DNA from: Persicitalea jodogahamensis
Lineage (GTDB): Bacteria > Bacteroidota > Bacteroidia > Cytophagales > Spirosomataceae
Assembly: GCF_014651615.1 (NCBI RefSeq)
Contig: NZ_BMXF01000002.1
Coordinates: 139,675-203,674 of the forward strand
Length of the DNA stretch: 64,000 nt
Reading direction: 5' to 3'
The notes under the pieces are model-generated. The model ran no database searches. It was not told the DNA's origin and saw nothing but the letters and a program-made list of their open reading frames with translations. The position numbers were made by a program, and so were the translations under genes. Every line of letters starts with the position of its first letter. The stretch's first letter is position 1. Shown here one piece after another: positions 44,779 through 53,183 of this stretch.

Positions 44779-44922
44779 TCGGAATTCTAAGGGCCAGGCC
44801 GGCGCTTTTTCAAGTGTAACCAGAAATAGCTGCGCCGCCCGCCACGGCCCGAGCGTATGCGAACTCGACGGACCGATGCCGATCTTAAGAATGTCGAAAA
44901 CCGATATGCGTTCTTCTTTCAT
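44770..44922 (-). pseudogene. sdaA: 5' remnant of an L-serine dehydratase gene
   Basis: The 50-residue frame starts [15 protein letters not shown] and continues [18 protein letters not shown], the highly conserved N-terminus of iron-sulfur L-serine ammonia-lyases. It then stops after PLEFRLV at 44770, where the full enzyme should have about 450 further residues. The stop overlaps the end of the GH9 gene on the other strand. The gene has been truncated at its 3' side, consistent with rearrangement at the GH9 locus. Confidence 0.75.
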
Positions 44923-45050
44923 ACACAAAGGGAACGGGAATGGATGGCGCAAATATCTTTTGGCCAGTCAGGCTTTATGGAACGAGCGCAAAAAGCTACC
45001 TTGCAACTTCCATAAAACGCTCCCAAACCATTTTTTTAGTTTCAGCAAAA

Positions 45051-45734
45051 ATGAAAAAAGCAATTTGCTACACGCTCTTTCTTGGCCTGGTTGTCTTATC
45101 GGCTTGTTCGCGCACCAACTCTACGGGTACCACCGCCGCCGAAAAACGCGCGGGTTATCAGGTACTTTTCGACGGCACCGATCTCGATCAATGGGTTGGT
45201 AACAAGACGGACTATTACATCGAGGGCCGTGATCTGGTCATTGACCCGAAGCGCGGTGGCCAGGGAAACCTTTACACCAAAGACGAATACAGCGACTTTA
45301 TTTATCGCTTCGAGTTTCAACTCACGCCGGGAGCCAATAACGGCCTGGGTATCCGCACCCCGCTCGAAGGCGACGCGGCCTACGTCGGTACCGAGATTCA
45401 AATTCTGGACAACGATGCAGAAAAATACAAGGACCTGAAAGAGTACCAGTACCACGGCTCAGCCTACGGAATAATCCCGGCCAAACGTGGATACTTGAAG
45501 CCTGTCGGAGAGTGGAACACCGAAGAGGTTTACGTGAAAGGTTCCAAAATCAAGGTTACGCTCAATGGTACCGTAATCCTGGACGGGGACCTGGCCGAAG
45601 CCAGCAAGAACGGCACCGCCGACCACAAAGACCATCCCGGCCTCGAACGGACTTCGGGGCATATTGGCTTTCTTGGCCATGGCGATGTGCTACGATTCAG
45701 GAATATCCGCGTGTTGGATTTGACAAAACAATAG
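45051..45734 (+). CDS. DUF1080 (3-keto-disaccharide hydrolase-like) lipoprotein
   Basis: 227 residues from ATG 45051; the longer frame from 44940 has no signal. Lipobox LVVLSAC (Cys19). The DUF1080 jelly roll runs from LFDGTDLDQWVG through GANNGLGIRTP, EIQILDND, YQYHGSAYGI and HIGFLGHGD. Members bind or hydrolyse 3-keto sugars made by exported Gfo/Idh/MocA enzymes. The Tat-exported oxidoreductase at 28722 is a possible partner at a distance. Outer-membrane lipoprotein location is likely. Confidence 0.9.
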   Translation: MKKAICYTLFLGLVVLSACSRTNSTGTTAAEKRAGYQVLFDGTDLDQWVGNKTDYYIEGRDLVIDPKRGGQGNLYTKDEYSDFIYRFEFQLTPGANNGLGIRTPLEGDAAYVGTEIQILDNDAEKYKDLKEYQYHGSAYGIIPAKRGYLKPVGEWNTEEVYVKGSKIKVTLNGTVILDGDLAEASKNGTADHKDHPGLERTSGHIGFLGHGDVLRFRNIRVLDLTKQ

Positions 45735-45868
45735 TCACCTCTTCGTCGAAATATTCGGTCATCATGAAAGTGCGGTACAGCCAGCCCGGGCGCAATAGAG
45801 CGAAACAAAGCATATGGCGGTACTTTTACACCCGTGCGTTTTCTTATTGATCAAACAGAAATAAACTC

Positions 45869-46549
45869 GTGAAAAAGATAGAATTAGCAGTTTTTGACAT
45901 GGCAGGTACCACGGTCAATGAAGACAATGTGGTCTATAAAACGCTCCAAAGAGCAATCGACGAAGCAGGATACGAAACTACCCTGGACTTTGTGCTGGCG
46001 CATGGCGCGGGAAAAGAAAAGCATCAGGCGATCAAAGACATCATCGCCGAAACGCAGCCCGCCGAGGAAATCAAAACTACGTCGGACGAAATATTTGAAC
46101 GATTCAAATCCTACTTGTCTGAGGCATACGACAACCTGCATGTGGTGCCTTGTGAAGGCGTTGTGGAACTACTGACTTTTTTGAAAGAAAAGGGCATAAA
46201 AGTAGCCTTGAATACGGGATACAACGCAGCGGTTGCCACCAGCCTGTTGGAAAAAATGGGATGGAAGAAAGGTATTCAGTATGATACCCTGGTCACGGCA
46301 TCCGATGTGACGAACGGAAGGCCGGCTCCCGATATGATTCTGAAAGCTATGAGTGATGCCGGGGTTACTGACGCAGGCAAAGTACTGAAAGCAGGAGACT
46401 CTACCATAGACATTGAAGAAGGCAAAAATGCCTCCTGCGGCTTGACGGTCGGCGTAACTACCGGCGCGCATACGAGAGATCAACTCCAATCGGCCCAACC
46501 AGACTATGTTGTGGATTCTTTGCTGGAATTGAAGGAAATTTTGGTTTGA
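45869..46549 (+). CDS. Phosphonatase-like HAD hydrolase
   Basis: 226 residues starting at GTG 45869. HAD motif I is VFDMAGTT (Asp9 nucleophile, Met-Ala-Gly-Thr-Thr in place of D-x-D), the variant seen in phosphonoacetaldehyde hydrolase; later motifs are LNTGYNAAV (II), GRPAPDMI (III) and LKAGDSTIDIEEGKNA (IV). The Lys that forms the Schiff base in true PhnX is not obvious, so the exact substrate is uncertain. It overlaps no neighbour; 134 bases separate it from DUF1080 and an aldo/keto reductase follows by 45 bases. No phosphonate gene is visible. Confidence 0.88.
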   Translation: MKKIELAVFDMAGTTVNEDNVVYKTLQRAIDEAGYETTLDFVLAHGAGKEKHQAIKDIIAETQPAEEIKTTSDEIFERFKSYLSEAYDNLHVVPCEGVVELLTFLKEKGIKVALNTGYNAAVATSLLEKMGWKKGIQYDTLVTASDVTNGRPAPDMILKAMSDAGVTDAGKVLKAGDSTIDIEEGKNASCGLTVGVTTGAHTRDQLQSAQPDYVVDSLLELKEILV

Positions 46550-46594
46550 TTTACGGATTGGCCTTCAATTAAAACAGATAATTTTTTTAAAAAT

Positions 46595-47581
46595 ATGAAC
46601 TACCGAAAACTAGGAAAAACAAACTTCAATGTATCGGAAATAGCCCTTGGGACCTGGCAGGTGGGCGGCAAGTGGGGAGCTGACTTCGACCACAAACTAG
46701 CCGAAAGCATCCTCCATGAAGCCGTGGATGGTGGCGTCAACTTCATTGATACTGCCGATGTGTATGGCGGCGGCGAGAGCGAAAAAGCAGTGGGGAAATT
46801 TGTGAAGAGTCGCTCGGAGCGTATCTACGTGGCCACGAAGTGCGGGCGGCAACTCAGTCCACATACCAATGAGGCATACCAGCCCAAGGTACTTCGGCAA
46901 TTCGTAGAGGATAGCTTGAAAAACATGGGCCTGGAAACGCTGGACCTCGTGCAACTACACTGTCCACCCACGGAGGTGTACTACCGTCCCGAAATCTTCG
47001 GATTATTCGACCGCCTGAAAGAGGAAGGTAAAGTACAGAACCTGGGCATTAGCGTGGAGAAAATAGAGGAGGCGTTGAAAGGGATTGAGTTCGACAACGT
47101 GACCACAGTGCAGATCATTTTCAATATGTTCCGGCAGCGGCCTTCGGAATTGTTTTTTGAACAAACCCGGAAAAAAGACGTCGGTGTGATCGTTCGGGTG
47201 CCGCTGGCCAGCGGCATGCTTACCGGAAAATTCTCTCAGGAATCCACTTTCTCCGAAGGCGACCACCGGAACTTTAACCGCCATGGCGAGAAATTTGATA
47301 AAGGTGAAACCTTCTCGGGCGTGGACTACGAAACGGGCCTGGCGGCGGTTGAAGAACTGAAAGCCGCCTTTCCCGGTTATGAAAACCTGGCCCCCATGGC
47401 ACTGCGTTGGGTACTGATGTTCGACGAGGTAAGTACTGTGATCCCCGGTGCGTCGCGACCCGCACAGGTGCAGTCCAACCTGCAGGCCGCCGAACTACCC
47501 CCGCTTACCTCCGAGCAAGTAAAAGCCGTAAGCGCCGTATACGCCAAATACATCAAGCCTTCAGTTCACCAGCTTTGGTGA
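46595..47581 (+). CDS. Aldo/keto reductase
   Basis: 328 residues, cytosolic NADPH enzyme. The AKR tetrad is visible: Asp near 51 (FIDTADVYGGGESE), Tyr58, Lys near 84 (VATKCG) and His near 122 (LVQLHCP). The C-terminal VIPGASRPAQVQSNL is the cofactor loop. It reduces aldehydes or ketones of unknown identity. RBS not seen; the leader is A/T-rich (TTTTTTTAAAAAT). Confidence 0.92.
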   Translation: MNYRKLGKTNFNVSEIALGTWQVGGKWGADFDHKLAESILHEAVDGGVNFIDTADVYGGGESEKAVGKFVKSRSERIYVATKCGRQLSPHTNEAYQPKVLRQFVEDSLKNMGLETLDLVQLHCPPTEVYYRPEIFGLFDRLKEEGKVQNLGISVEKIEEALKGIEFDNVTTVQIIFNMFRQRPSELFFEQTRKKDVGVIVRVPLASGMLTGKFSQESTFSEGDHRNFNRHGEKFDKGETFSGVDYETGLAAVEELKAAFPGYENLAPMALRWVLMFDEVSTVIPGASRPAQVQSNLQAAELPPLTSEQVKAVSAVYAKYIKPSVHQLW

Positions 47582-47608
47582 GGAAACGTCGGCTAAAAAA
47601 GCAATCTG

Positions 47609-48031
47609 ATGAAATTAACCCACCTGACTACCCCTGCGCTTGCCATTGCTGGTTTTCTGCTCGTTGCCGCTTTCCGGCCTGAAGTACCGATGGCCTCAAT
47701 GCAGGCCGGGTCTTATGAAAGCAAATCAGATACAGTCAGAAAGGGCATTGATCCGGCCACGGGATTCGTCATAGACGATGGCATCGACCTGATGCGGGCG
47801 CACTGCACGGGCTGCCATTCCAGTAAACTCGTGACGCAGTACCGTGCCAGTCGCGAAGTCTGGCTTGAAAAAATCCGCTGGATGCAGCGCACCCAAAACC
47901 TCTGGGACTTAGGCGAAGCCGAGCCCAAAATTCTGGACTACCTCGCCAAACATTATGCTCCTGCCGACCAATACGAACGCCGACAGCCGCTGAAAGACGT
48001 GGAATGGTATAAACTGGGGAAAGGGAAGTAA
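47609..48031 (+). CDS. Secreted monohaem cytochrome c-like protein
   Basis: 140 residues with a signal (residues 1-21). One haem site, CTGCHSSK, near residue 70. The following helix (YRASREVWLEKIRWMQRTQNLWDLG) and ILDYLAKHYAP resemble the cytochrome subunit of periplasmic sulfite dehydrogenases and similar mono-haem donors. No molybdoenzyme is nearby. It is 27 bases after the aldo/keto reductase. A large inverted repeat lies downstream. Confidence 0.85.
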   Translation: MKLTHLTTPALAIAGFLLVAAFRPEVPMASMQAGSYESKSDTVRKGIDPATGFVIDDGIDLMRAHCTGCHSSKLVTQYRASREVWLEKIRWMQRTQNLWDLGEAEPKILDYLAKHYAPADQYERRQPLKDVEWYKLGKGK

Positions 48032-48046
48032 GAGTCCAAAGTTTAT

Positions 48047-48124
48047 AAGTTCAAAGTCTATGAGTTTTGCGATGATGATGTGTTTCCGCAATTCTCGAAC
48101 TTTCTACTCATAAACTTTGAACTT
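48047..48124. repeat. Long inverted repeat between converging genes
   Basis: Arms of 19 bases at 48047-48065 and 48106-48124 match with one mismatch (AAGTTCAAAGTyTATGAGT); the loop is 40 bases. Such A/T-rich 'TTCAAAGTTTATGAG' units occur in intergenic DNA of related bacteria. It may terminate both neighbours. Confidence 0.6.
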
Positions 48125-48142
48125 TACGCACTTGTACCTCTA

Positions 48143-49318
48143 TCACAGCAACTCATAAATCCCCGCCACGCCTTGTCCGCCGCCTACGCAGGCAGTCACC
48201 ATGCCGTATTTTTGCTCACGGCGACGCATTTCGTTGAATAGCTGCACCGAAAGTCGCGCGCCCGTCGAGCCGAGGGCGTGACCCAGTGCGATGGCTCCGC
48301 CGTTGGGATTGACGATGTCGGGATTCATATCCAGTGTCCGCATGACCGCTAGAGACTGCGCCGCAAAGGCCTCATTCAGTTCGATTTGCTCTATATCAGA
48401 TAATTGCAAACCCGCCTGCTTCAATGCTTTGGGAACCGCCGCTACGGGGCCGATGCCCATGATGCGCGGATCGACACCCGCCGTAGAATAAGCCATCATC
48501 CGCGCGATGGGTTTCAGTCCTAGTTCATTCACCATTTTCTCCGACATCACGATCACGAAAGCCGCGCCGTCGGATGTCTGTGACGAGTTACCTGCCGTGA
48601 CGCTGCCACCCGCCGCAAACACCGGACGCAGCCGCGCCAGAGCCTCGGGCGAGGTGTCAGGGCGTGGACCTTCGTCTTTGTCTACGGTATATTCCCGCGT
48701 CTTCTTTTTACCGGCTTCCGCATCGAAGTAAGTCTCCTTCACGCTGATGGGCACGATTTCATCAGCAAAGCGATTCGCCGCCTGCGCCGCCAGAGCTTTC
48801 TGGTGCGACTGGTAGGCAAACATATCCTGATCCTCACGACTGATTTTATAATCCTGCGCTACCTGCTCAGCGGTGAGGCCCATGCTGAGGTAGTAGTTGG
48901 GATTGGTATGGGCGATTTCGTAATTCAAAGCCGTTTTCCAGCCCATGGTTGGTACCATCGACATCGACTCGGTGCCGCCCGCAATAACACAGTCGGCCAT
49001 GCCCGCATTAATTTTTCCGGCCGCCAGTGCAATGGCCTCCACGCCCGAGCCGCAGTAGCGGTTGATGACCATACCCGACACGCTCTCGGGCAATGAAAGC
49101 AGCGACACGAAGCGCCCCATCTGCATTCCCTGCTCCGCTTCCGGTACGGCATTGCCCACGATCACATCATCCACCTGCGCTGGGTCAAGCTGCGGGATCT
49201 GGGCCATGGTATGTTTGATGACGTCCGCCCCCAGGTTATCGGGACGGGTAAAACGAAATACGCCCTTGGGGGCTTTGCCGACCGCTGAGCGGTAGCCGGC
49301 TACGATATATGCGTTCAT
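48143..49318 (-). CDS. Acetyl-CoA acyltransferase (thiolase)
   Basis: 391 residues from ATG 49318; the frame is open further up to 49492 but that part holds repeats and does not resemble thiolases. The catalytic Cys lies in NRYCGSGVEA (about 89), the second His in GGAIALGHALGSTG (about 347) and the last Cys in ACVGGGQG. It joins or cleaves acyl-CoA units in fatty-acid degradation. The nearest other fatty-acid genes are at 57180-60008. Confidence 0.93.
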   Translation of the reverse strand: MNAYIVAGYRSAVGKAPKGVFRFTRPDNLGADVIKHTMAQIPQLDPAQVDDVIVGNAVPEAEQGMQMGRFVSLLSLPESVSGMVINRYCGSGVEAIALAAGKINAGMADCVIAGGTESMSMVPTMGWKTALNYEIAHTNPNYYLSMGLTAEQVAQDYKISREDQDMFAYQSHQKALAAQAANRFADEIVPISVKETYFDAEAGKKKTREYTVDKDEGPRPDTSPEALARLRPVFAAGGSVTAGNSSQTSDGAAFVIVMSEKMVNELGLKPIARMMAYSTAGVDPRIMGIGPVAAVPKALKQAGLQLSDIEQIELNEAFAAQSLAVMRTLDMNPDIVNPNGGAIALGHALGSTGARLSVQLFNEMRRREQKYGMVTACVGGGQGVAGIYELL

Positions 49319-49485
49319 AGGTATGAATTTTGAGATATGAAGTATGAGATGCAACGAATCTTGATCCGCTATGGCTGTATTCTCTAATTTGTACGAAAAG
49401 CCGAATGCCAATTGCTGCCAGCCGATCGCCAATAGTATGCAAGCATACCATTTGTAAAAGTAGGAATTTAATTTATAACAAAAAA

Positions 49486-49513
49486 CCGCCACCCGATGGT
49501 TTCGGAGTGGCGG
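49486..49513 (-). terminator. Terminator of the PspC gene
   Basis: CCGCCAC at 49486-49492 pairs with GTGGCGG at 49507-49513; on the minus strand a T-run follows (complement of the A-run 49480-49485). Confidence 0.85.
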
Positions 49514-49541
49514 CTGAGTATTCTGTCGAAATTCTAAATGG

Positions 49542-49781
49542 CTATCCCTGCGGATTGGGACCGGTGGCAGTCTGATGAATCCGTAATGGATTCTTTGGCA
49601 TCACTACCCAGAGGATAATATAGACCAGAATGATGTGCGTGGGCACCGGGATGAAAATAGCCAGGACGAAAAGCACGCGCATCAGGATAATGTCGATGCC
49701 AAAGTAATCGGCCAATCCGGCGGCAACGCCGCCAATGACCCGCTGGTTCATGTTTCGGTATAATCTGTTATTTAAGTTCAT
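49542..49781 (-). CDS. PspC-domain membrane protein
   Basis: 79 residues from ATG 49781; an upstream start at 49841 would add 20 residues not typical of the family. The PspC core is NQRVIGGVAAGLADYFGID followed by a transmembrane helix (about 34-58, LFVLAIFIPVPTHIILVYIIL in parts). Relatives take part in phage-shock and envelope stress responses. A TACCTTTG element on the minus strand (49819-49812) is 30 bases upstream of the start and may be the -7 box. Confidence 0.9.
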   Translation of the reverse strand: MNLNNRLYRNMNQRVIGGVAAGLADYFGIDIILMRVLFVLAIFIPVPTHIILVYIILWVVMPKNPLRIHQTATGPNPQG

Positions 49782-49875
49782 GGCTAGTGTTTGTTTTGAA
49801 TTTGAATAAAACAAAGGTACTAGGTTATGCCAAGTAGTCATATCAGCTTTTTACAAACGGATTTCTGACTACAAG

Positions 49876-49915
49876 AATGGCCCCTGGCCGGGACTAATCC
49901 CGGCCAGGGGCCATT
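49876..49915. terminator. Long perfect hairpin downstream of the aminotransferase
   Basis: Eighteen-base arms (49876-49893 and 49898-49915) with a 4-base loop, very GC-rich. It lies 28 bases after the aspartate aminotransferase stop. The following U-tract is weak, so it may also be a 3'-end stabiliser. Confidence 0.8.
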
Positions 49916-49942
49916 CGGTACTCGTTCTTAAAAATGCCTTGT

Positions 49943-51160
49943 TTATTTCAAAGTGGCTACGGCCTTTTTGATGCGCCCAACGGCTTCTTCCAACTTTTCA
50001 TCGGCGGCGGCAGTGGAGATACGGATGCAGTCCGGTGCACCAAAGCCCGAGCCGGCGACCGTCGAGACGTAAGAGTTATTAAGTAACCACAGCGAAAAAT
50101 CGTCAGAATCGTTGATCGTGTTTTCACCGTCGGATTTTCCAAAATAATAGCTCACGTCAGGAAAAGCGTAGAACGCGCCCTGCGGCACGTTTACCTTGAA
50201 GCCGGGAATATCTTTCAGCAACTTCACCACCAGGTCGCGACGGCGTTCGTAAGCCTGGGCCATTTCCTTTGTCGGTTCCAGCGTGCCGCTAAAGGCGGCC
50301 ACGGCCGCTTTCTGCGCGATGGAACAAGTACCAGACGTGACTTGCCCCTGCAACTTTTCTACGCCTTGGGCAATCCACTTGGCCGCGCCAATGAAGCCGA
50401 TGCGCCAGCCCGTCATGGCAAAGCCCTTGGCCACACCGTTAACGGTAACCACACGTTCTTTCAGGGCCGGGATGGAACCCATGCTGAAATTTCCGTTGCC
50501 TGTGAAGTTAATGTATTCATATATTTCGTCAGCCACTACAAATACATTCTCGTGTTTTTCCAGCACTGCTCCGAGAGCGCGAAGTTCGGCTTCGGTATAA
50601 ACAGACCCCGTCGGATTATTGGGCGAAGCGTACATAACTACCTTCGTACGTGGCGTGATGGCTGCTTCCAGCTGCTCGGGCGTTACCTTGAAATCATTTT
50701 CGAAAGCACCGTCCACGATTACGGCTTTGCCTTCGGCCAGCTTTACCATTTCAGAATAGCTCACCCAATAGGGCGCGAAAATGATAACCTCGTCGCCAGG
50801 GTTTACCAACACCTGGATAGCATTGGCCAGCGAATGCTTAGCCCCCGTGGACACCACGATGTTTTCAGAATTCCAGTCGATATCATTATCGCGGCGCAGC
50901 TTGTCGGCAATGGCCTGACGCAAATCGGGATAGCCAGCTACGGGCGAGTAGCCGTGAAATCCATCATCAATGGCCTGTTTGGCGGCTTCGCAAATATGAA
51001 CGGGGGTTTTAAAATCAGGCTCGCCCACGCTCAGGCTGATTACTTTGTGGCCCTGAGAGGCCAACTCACGGGCTTTTTTAGTCATCGCCAGCGTTGAAGA
51101 TTCTTCGAGGGCGGTGATACGGTCGGCCAACAACTGCGTTTGCTCGGCTACTGCGGACAT
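49943..51160 (-). CDS. PLP-dependent aspartate aminotransferase
   Basis: 405 residues, class I aminotransferase of the Thermus/Rhizobium AAT-like type (subgroup Ib). The PLP Lys is in NGVAKGFAMTGWRIG (about 244); the SVGEPDF, YASPNNPTGSVY and the Arg near 381 (APDCIRISTA) are conserved. It makes aspartate from oxaloacetate and glutamate. The aspartate kinase at 61586 would use the product. Upstream lies a shared intergenic word at 51179-51189. Confidence 0.95.
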   Translation of the reverse strand: MSAVAEQTQLLADRITALEESSTLAMTKKARELASQGHKVISLSVGEPDFKTPVHICEAAKQAIDDGFHGYSPVAGYPDLRQAIADKLRRDNDIDWNSENIVVSTGAKHSLANAIQVLVNPGDEVIIFAPYWVSYSEMVKLAEGKAVIVDGAFENDFKVTPEQLEAAITPRTKVVMYASPNNPTGSVYTEAELRALGAVLEKHENVFVVADEIYEYINFTGNGNFSMGSIPALKERVVTVNGVAKGFAMTGWRIGFIGAAKWIAQGVEKLQGQVTSGTCSIAQKAAVAAFSGTLEPTKEMAQAYERRRDLVVKLLKDIPGFKVNVPQGAFYAFPDVSYYFGKSDGENTINDSDDFSLWLLNNSYVSTVAGSGFGAPDCIRISTAAADEKLEEAVGRIKKAVATLK

Positions 51161-51178
51161 TTTATATAAGGAATAGTG

Positions 51179-51189
51179 ATTAATGAATA
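51179..51189. repeat. Shared intergenic word ATTAATGAATA, copy 2
   Basis: Eleven bases identical to 22409-22419, again just upstream of a minus-strand start codon. Confidence 0.45.
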
Positions 51190-51291
51190 GGGGATAACTA
51201 TTTGTATAATACCATTATCCGCCTAATTCTTACAAAACAGCCGCAAATTTAGGGGTTTTTCCTTTGGGAAATCAGCCATACGAAAATCTTG

Positions 51292-51636
51292 CTATATTTC
51301 TTCGATAATAGACTCCCCGTCCGAGCCATCGCCTGAGGTCCATCGCCAGGTTTCGTGCAGCCGGATTTTACCGTCAGGCATGATTTCGGGCCGGGAACGG
51401 CAGATGCCCGTCATCAGTTCGCCCGCATCATTGACCTGGTGGTAACGCATATCGATGTTGCCGGCATCGTCCACCAAGCCGATCAGGTGGCCGCTTTTGA
51501 TTTTTCCGCCGGAGTAGTTTGAGGTCAAAATATCACCCTCCTGCTGGTAATGGAAAATCGTCTCCGCCGAGGTCTCACCGTTGTTGGTATTCCGGACGGG
51601 GCGGAATTTTTTGTTGTGGTAGTTTATCATATTCAC
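51292..51636 (-). CDS. Small conserved protein (often labelled n-acetylglutamate synthase-like)
   Basis: 114 residues, no signal. Beta-rich: KKFRPVRNTNNGETSAETIF, then HYQQEGDILTSNYSGG, GHLIGLVDDAGNIDMRYHQV and a C-terminal WRWTSGDGSDGESIIEEI. I recognise a pattern common in short bacterial proteins that databases label n-acetylglutamate synthase without evidence; the small lipocalin/avidin-like strand order suggests a ligand-binding barrel rather than an enzyme. Function not known. It is 8 bases after the M28 peptidase gene's stop and may share its transcript. Confidence 0.7.
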   Translation of the reverse strand: MNMINYHNKKFRPVRNTNNGETSAETIFHYQQEGDILTSNYSGGKIKSGHLIGLVDDAGNIDMRYHQVNDAGELMTGICRSRPEIMPDGKIRLHETWRWTSGDGSDGESIIEEI

Positions 51637-51644
51637 GTTTCGGT

Positions 51645-53006
51645 CTACCGCATGCCCGGCTTGGGAAGCACCGGAAGCCCTTCGTTACCGTCCTCACTCA
51701 CAGCCTGCACGGCAAAGAAGTAGTTGTCTTTGGAATAGGGCATTTCCGCGCCCAGTTTGTCGGTAAAGAATTTCTTTTGCCAGAAAGGCCAGTGCGTTTC
51801 CCGCATCAGGATGTAATAGCCCTTCACCTTCCCCGTTTTGGGAGCCTGCCAGTAGAGTTTGGTGGTGTTGGTCAGGCTGCGGACGTCCATCGTCACGTTT
51901 TGGGGCTGGGTGGGCGACTTGGCGAGGTTGGCCAGATTTGCCAGGTTCATCGCCGTGTTTTTGCGCAGGTACTCGAAGTCCATGTACTCTATCTTATCGC
52001 CATAGTCCACGCCATTTTCGACGCGCAGGTCCTGGTGCTGGTGCTGAAAATTTTCATTCATTTCCGTAATCCTGACAGCACCAAATCCCCGGTTCACAAA
52101 AGGCGTGTGGTCGCCGCCGCGCAGGTAGCGATCGTTGCGATAAACCATCCGTACTTCCAGATGATCTACGTACCGCTCGCCTACTTCCTTTACGTAGCGG
52201 GCCAGGGTGCGGGCTTTGCCGTCGTTTTCCAGGCCGTACTGCCGTAGCGAAGCCGCGCTTTTATCAGTCTCGAAGCCCGGCAATCCCTCGCTGAATACCC
52301 GGACGATGGTATTGTCGATCAGTTTGGTGTCGTGGCTGTTGTTAGAACCCATGATGTCGTTGTTGAGTAAGGCTTCCAGGTTCCACTTTTCGTCCACCGC
52401 CCGCTGTGCCAGGTGGTCGGCGCCGAGCAGCCCTTGTTCTTCGCCGGCTACAGTCACAAAAATAATCGTGGCCGGGAAGCTTTGTTTACTCATCACTCGG
52501 GCCAGCTCGATTACTGCCGCCGTGCCGGAGCCATCGTCGTTGGCGCCGGGAGCATCGTCGGTACTGTTCATCACATTGCTTACGCGACTGTCCATGTGGC
52601 CGCTGACCAGAAAAATCCTGTCATCCGACGGATCGGTACCTTTCAGTGTCGCCATCACATTACCCATGTCGACGACTTTGTCCACGCGACGGCCGTCAGG
52701 TTGCAGCGTCCAGGTGTCGATGGTTGCGGTCAGCCGGCCGCCGGATTGTCTGCCGAATTCCTGAAACTTACTCAGAATCCACTCCCGCGCCGGAACGATG
52801 CCGCGCTTTCCCTGCGTACCGCTTAGCGTCTGCCGCGTGCCAAAACTGACCAGCTTCTCGACGTGGGCTTTCAGGCTGTCGGCAGAAACCTGCTCCACGA
52901 GCTGCGTGATGGCCGGATCGCGGTAGATGGTAGTCTGGGCCTGAGAGGAAGAAGTGAGTACTTTGGCTGCGCTCAGGATGATAAAGGCAAGGAAAGATTT
53001 CTTCAT
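51645..53006 (-). CDS. Secreted M28-family zinc aminopeptidase
   Basis: 453 residues from ATG 53006 (MKKSFLAF); a start at 53024 is possible but adds a poor leader. Signal peptide about 1-24 (SSQAQ). Zinc ligands: His and Asp in SGHMDSR and GANDDGSGT, Glu-Glu in AGEEQGLLGA, Asp in NNDIMGSN and His in GGDHTPF. The catalytic domain is followed by a short Fn3-like C-terminus (NTTKLYWQAP). It removes N-terminal residues from peptides in the periplasm or outside. Confidence 0.92.
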   Translation of the reverse strand: MKKSFLAFIILSAAKVLTSSSQAQTTIYRDPAITQLVEQVSADSLKAHVEKLVSFGTRQTLSGTQGKRGIVPAREWILSKFQEFGRQSGGRLTATIDTWTLQPDGRRVDKVVDMGNVMATLKGTDPSDDRIFLVSGHMDSRVSNVMNSTDDAPGANDDGSGTAAVIELARVMSKQSFPATIIFVTVAGEEQGLLGADHLAQRAVDEKWNLEALLNNDIMGSNNSHDTKLIDNTIVRVFSEGLPGFETDKSAASLRQYGLENDGKARTLARYVKEVGERYVDHLEVRMVYRNDRYLRGGDHTPFVNRGFGAVRITEMNENFQHQHQDLRVENGVDYGDKIEYMDFEYLRKNTAMNLANLANLAKSPTQPQNVTMDVRSLTNTTKLYWQAPKTGKVKGYYILMRETHWPFWQKKFFTDKLGAEMPYSKDNYFFAVQAVSEDGNEGLPVLPKPGMR

Positions 53007-53183
53007 ATGAATTGCTCTGATCATTTGGTTTGAGAGAGCAATATAAAAGAAAAGGTTTGGAACGAGTAATGGGGGCGACAGCTTTTAAGTAGGCGTTGTC
53101 CCGGTACGTTGTGCAGCCGGATGTGCTTTTTGATAAATCCCTGGTATTCTTCGACTCGTTGACTGATTGATAATGTCCGGTGA

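Noticed and set aside
49319-49492. 58-residue N-terminal extension of the thiolase frame.
   Set aside because: It has a signal-like, repeat-derived composition unlike any thiolase; translation surely starts at 49318.
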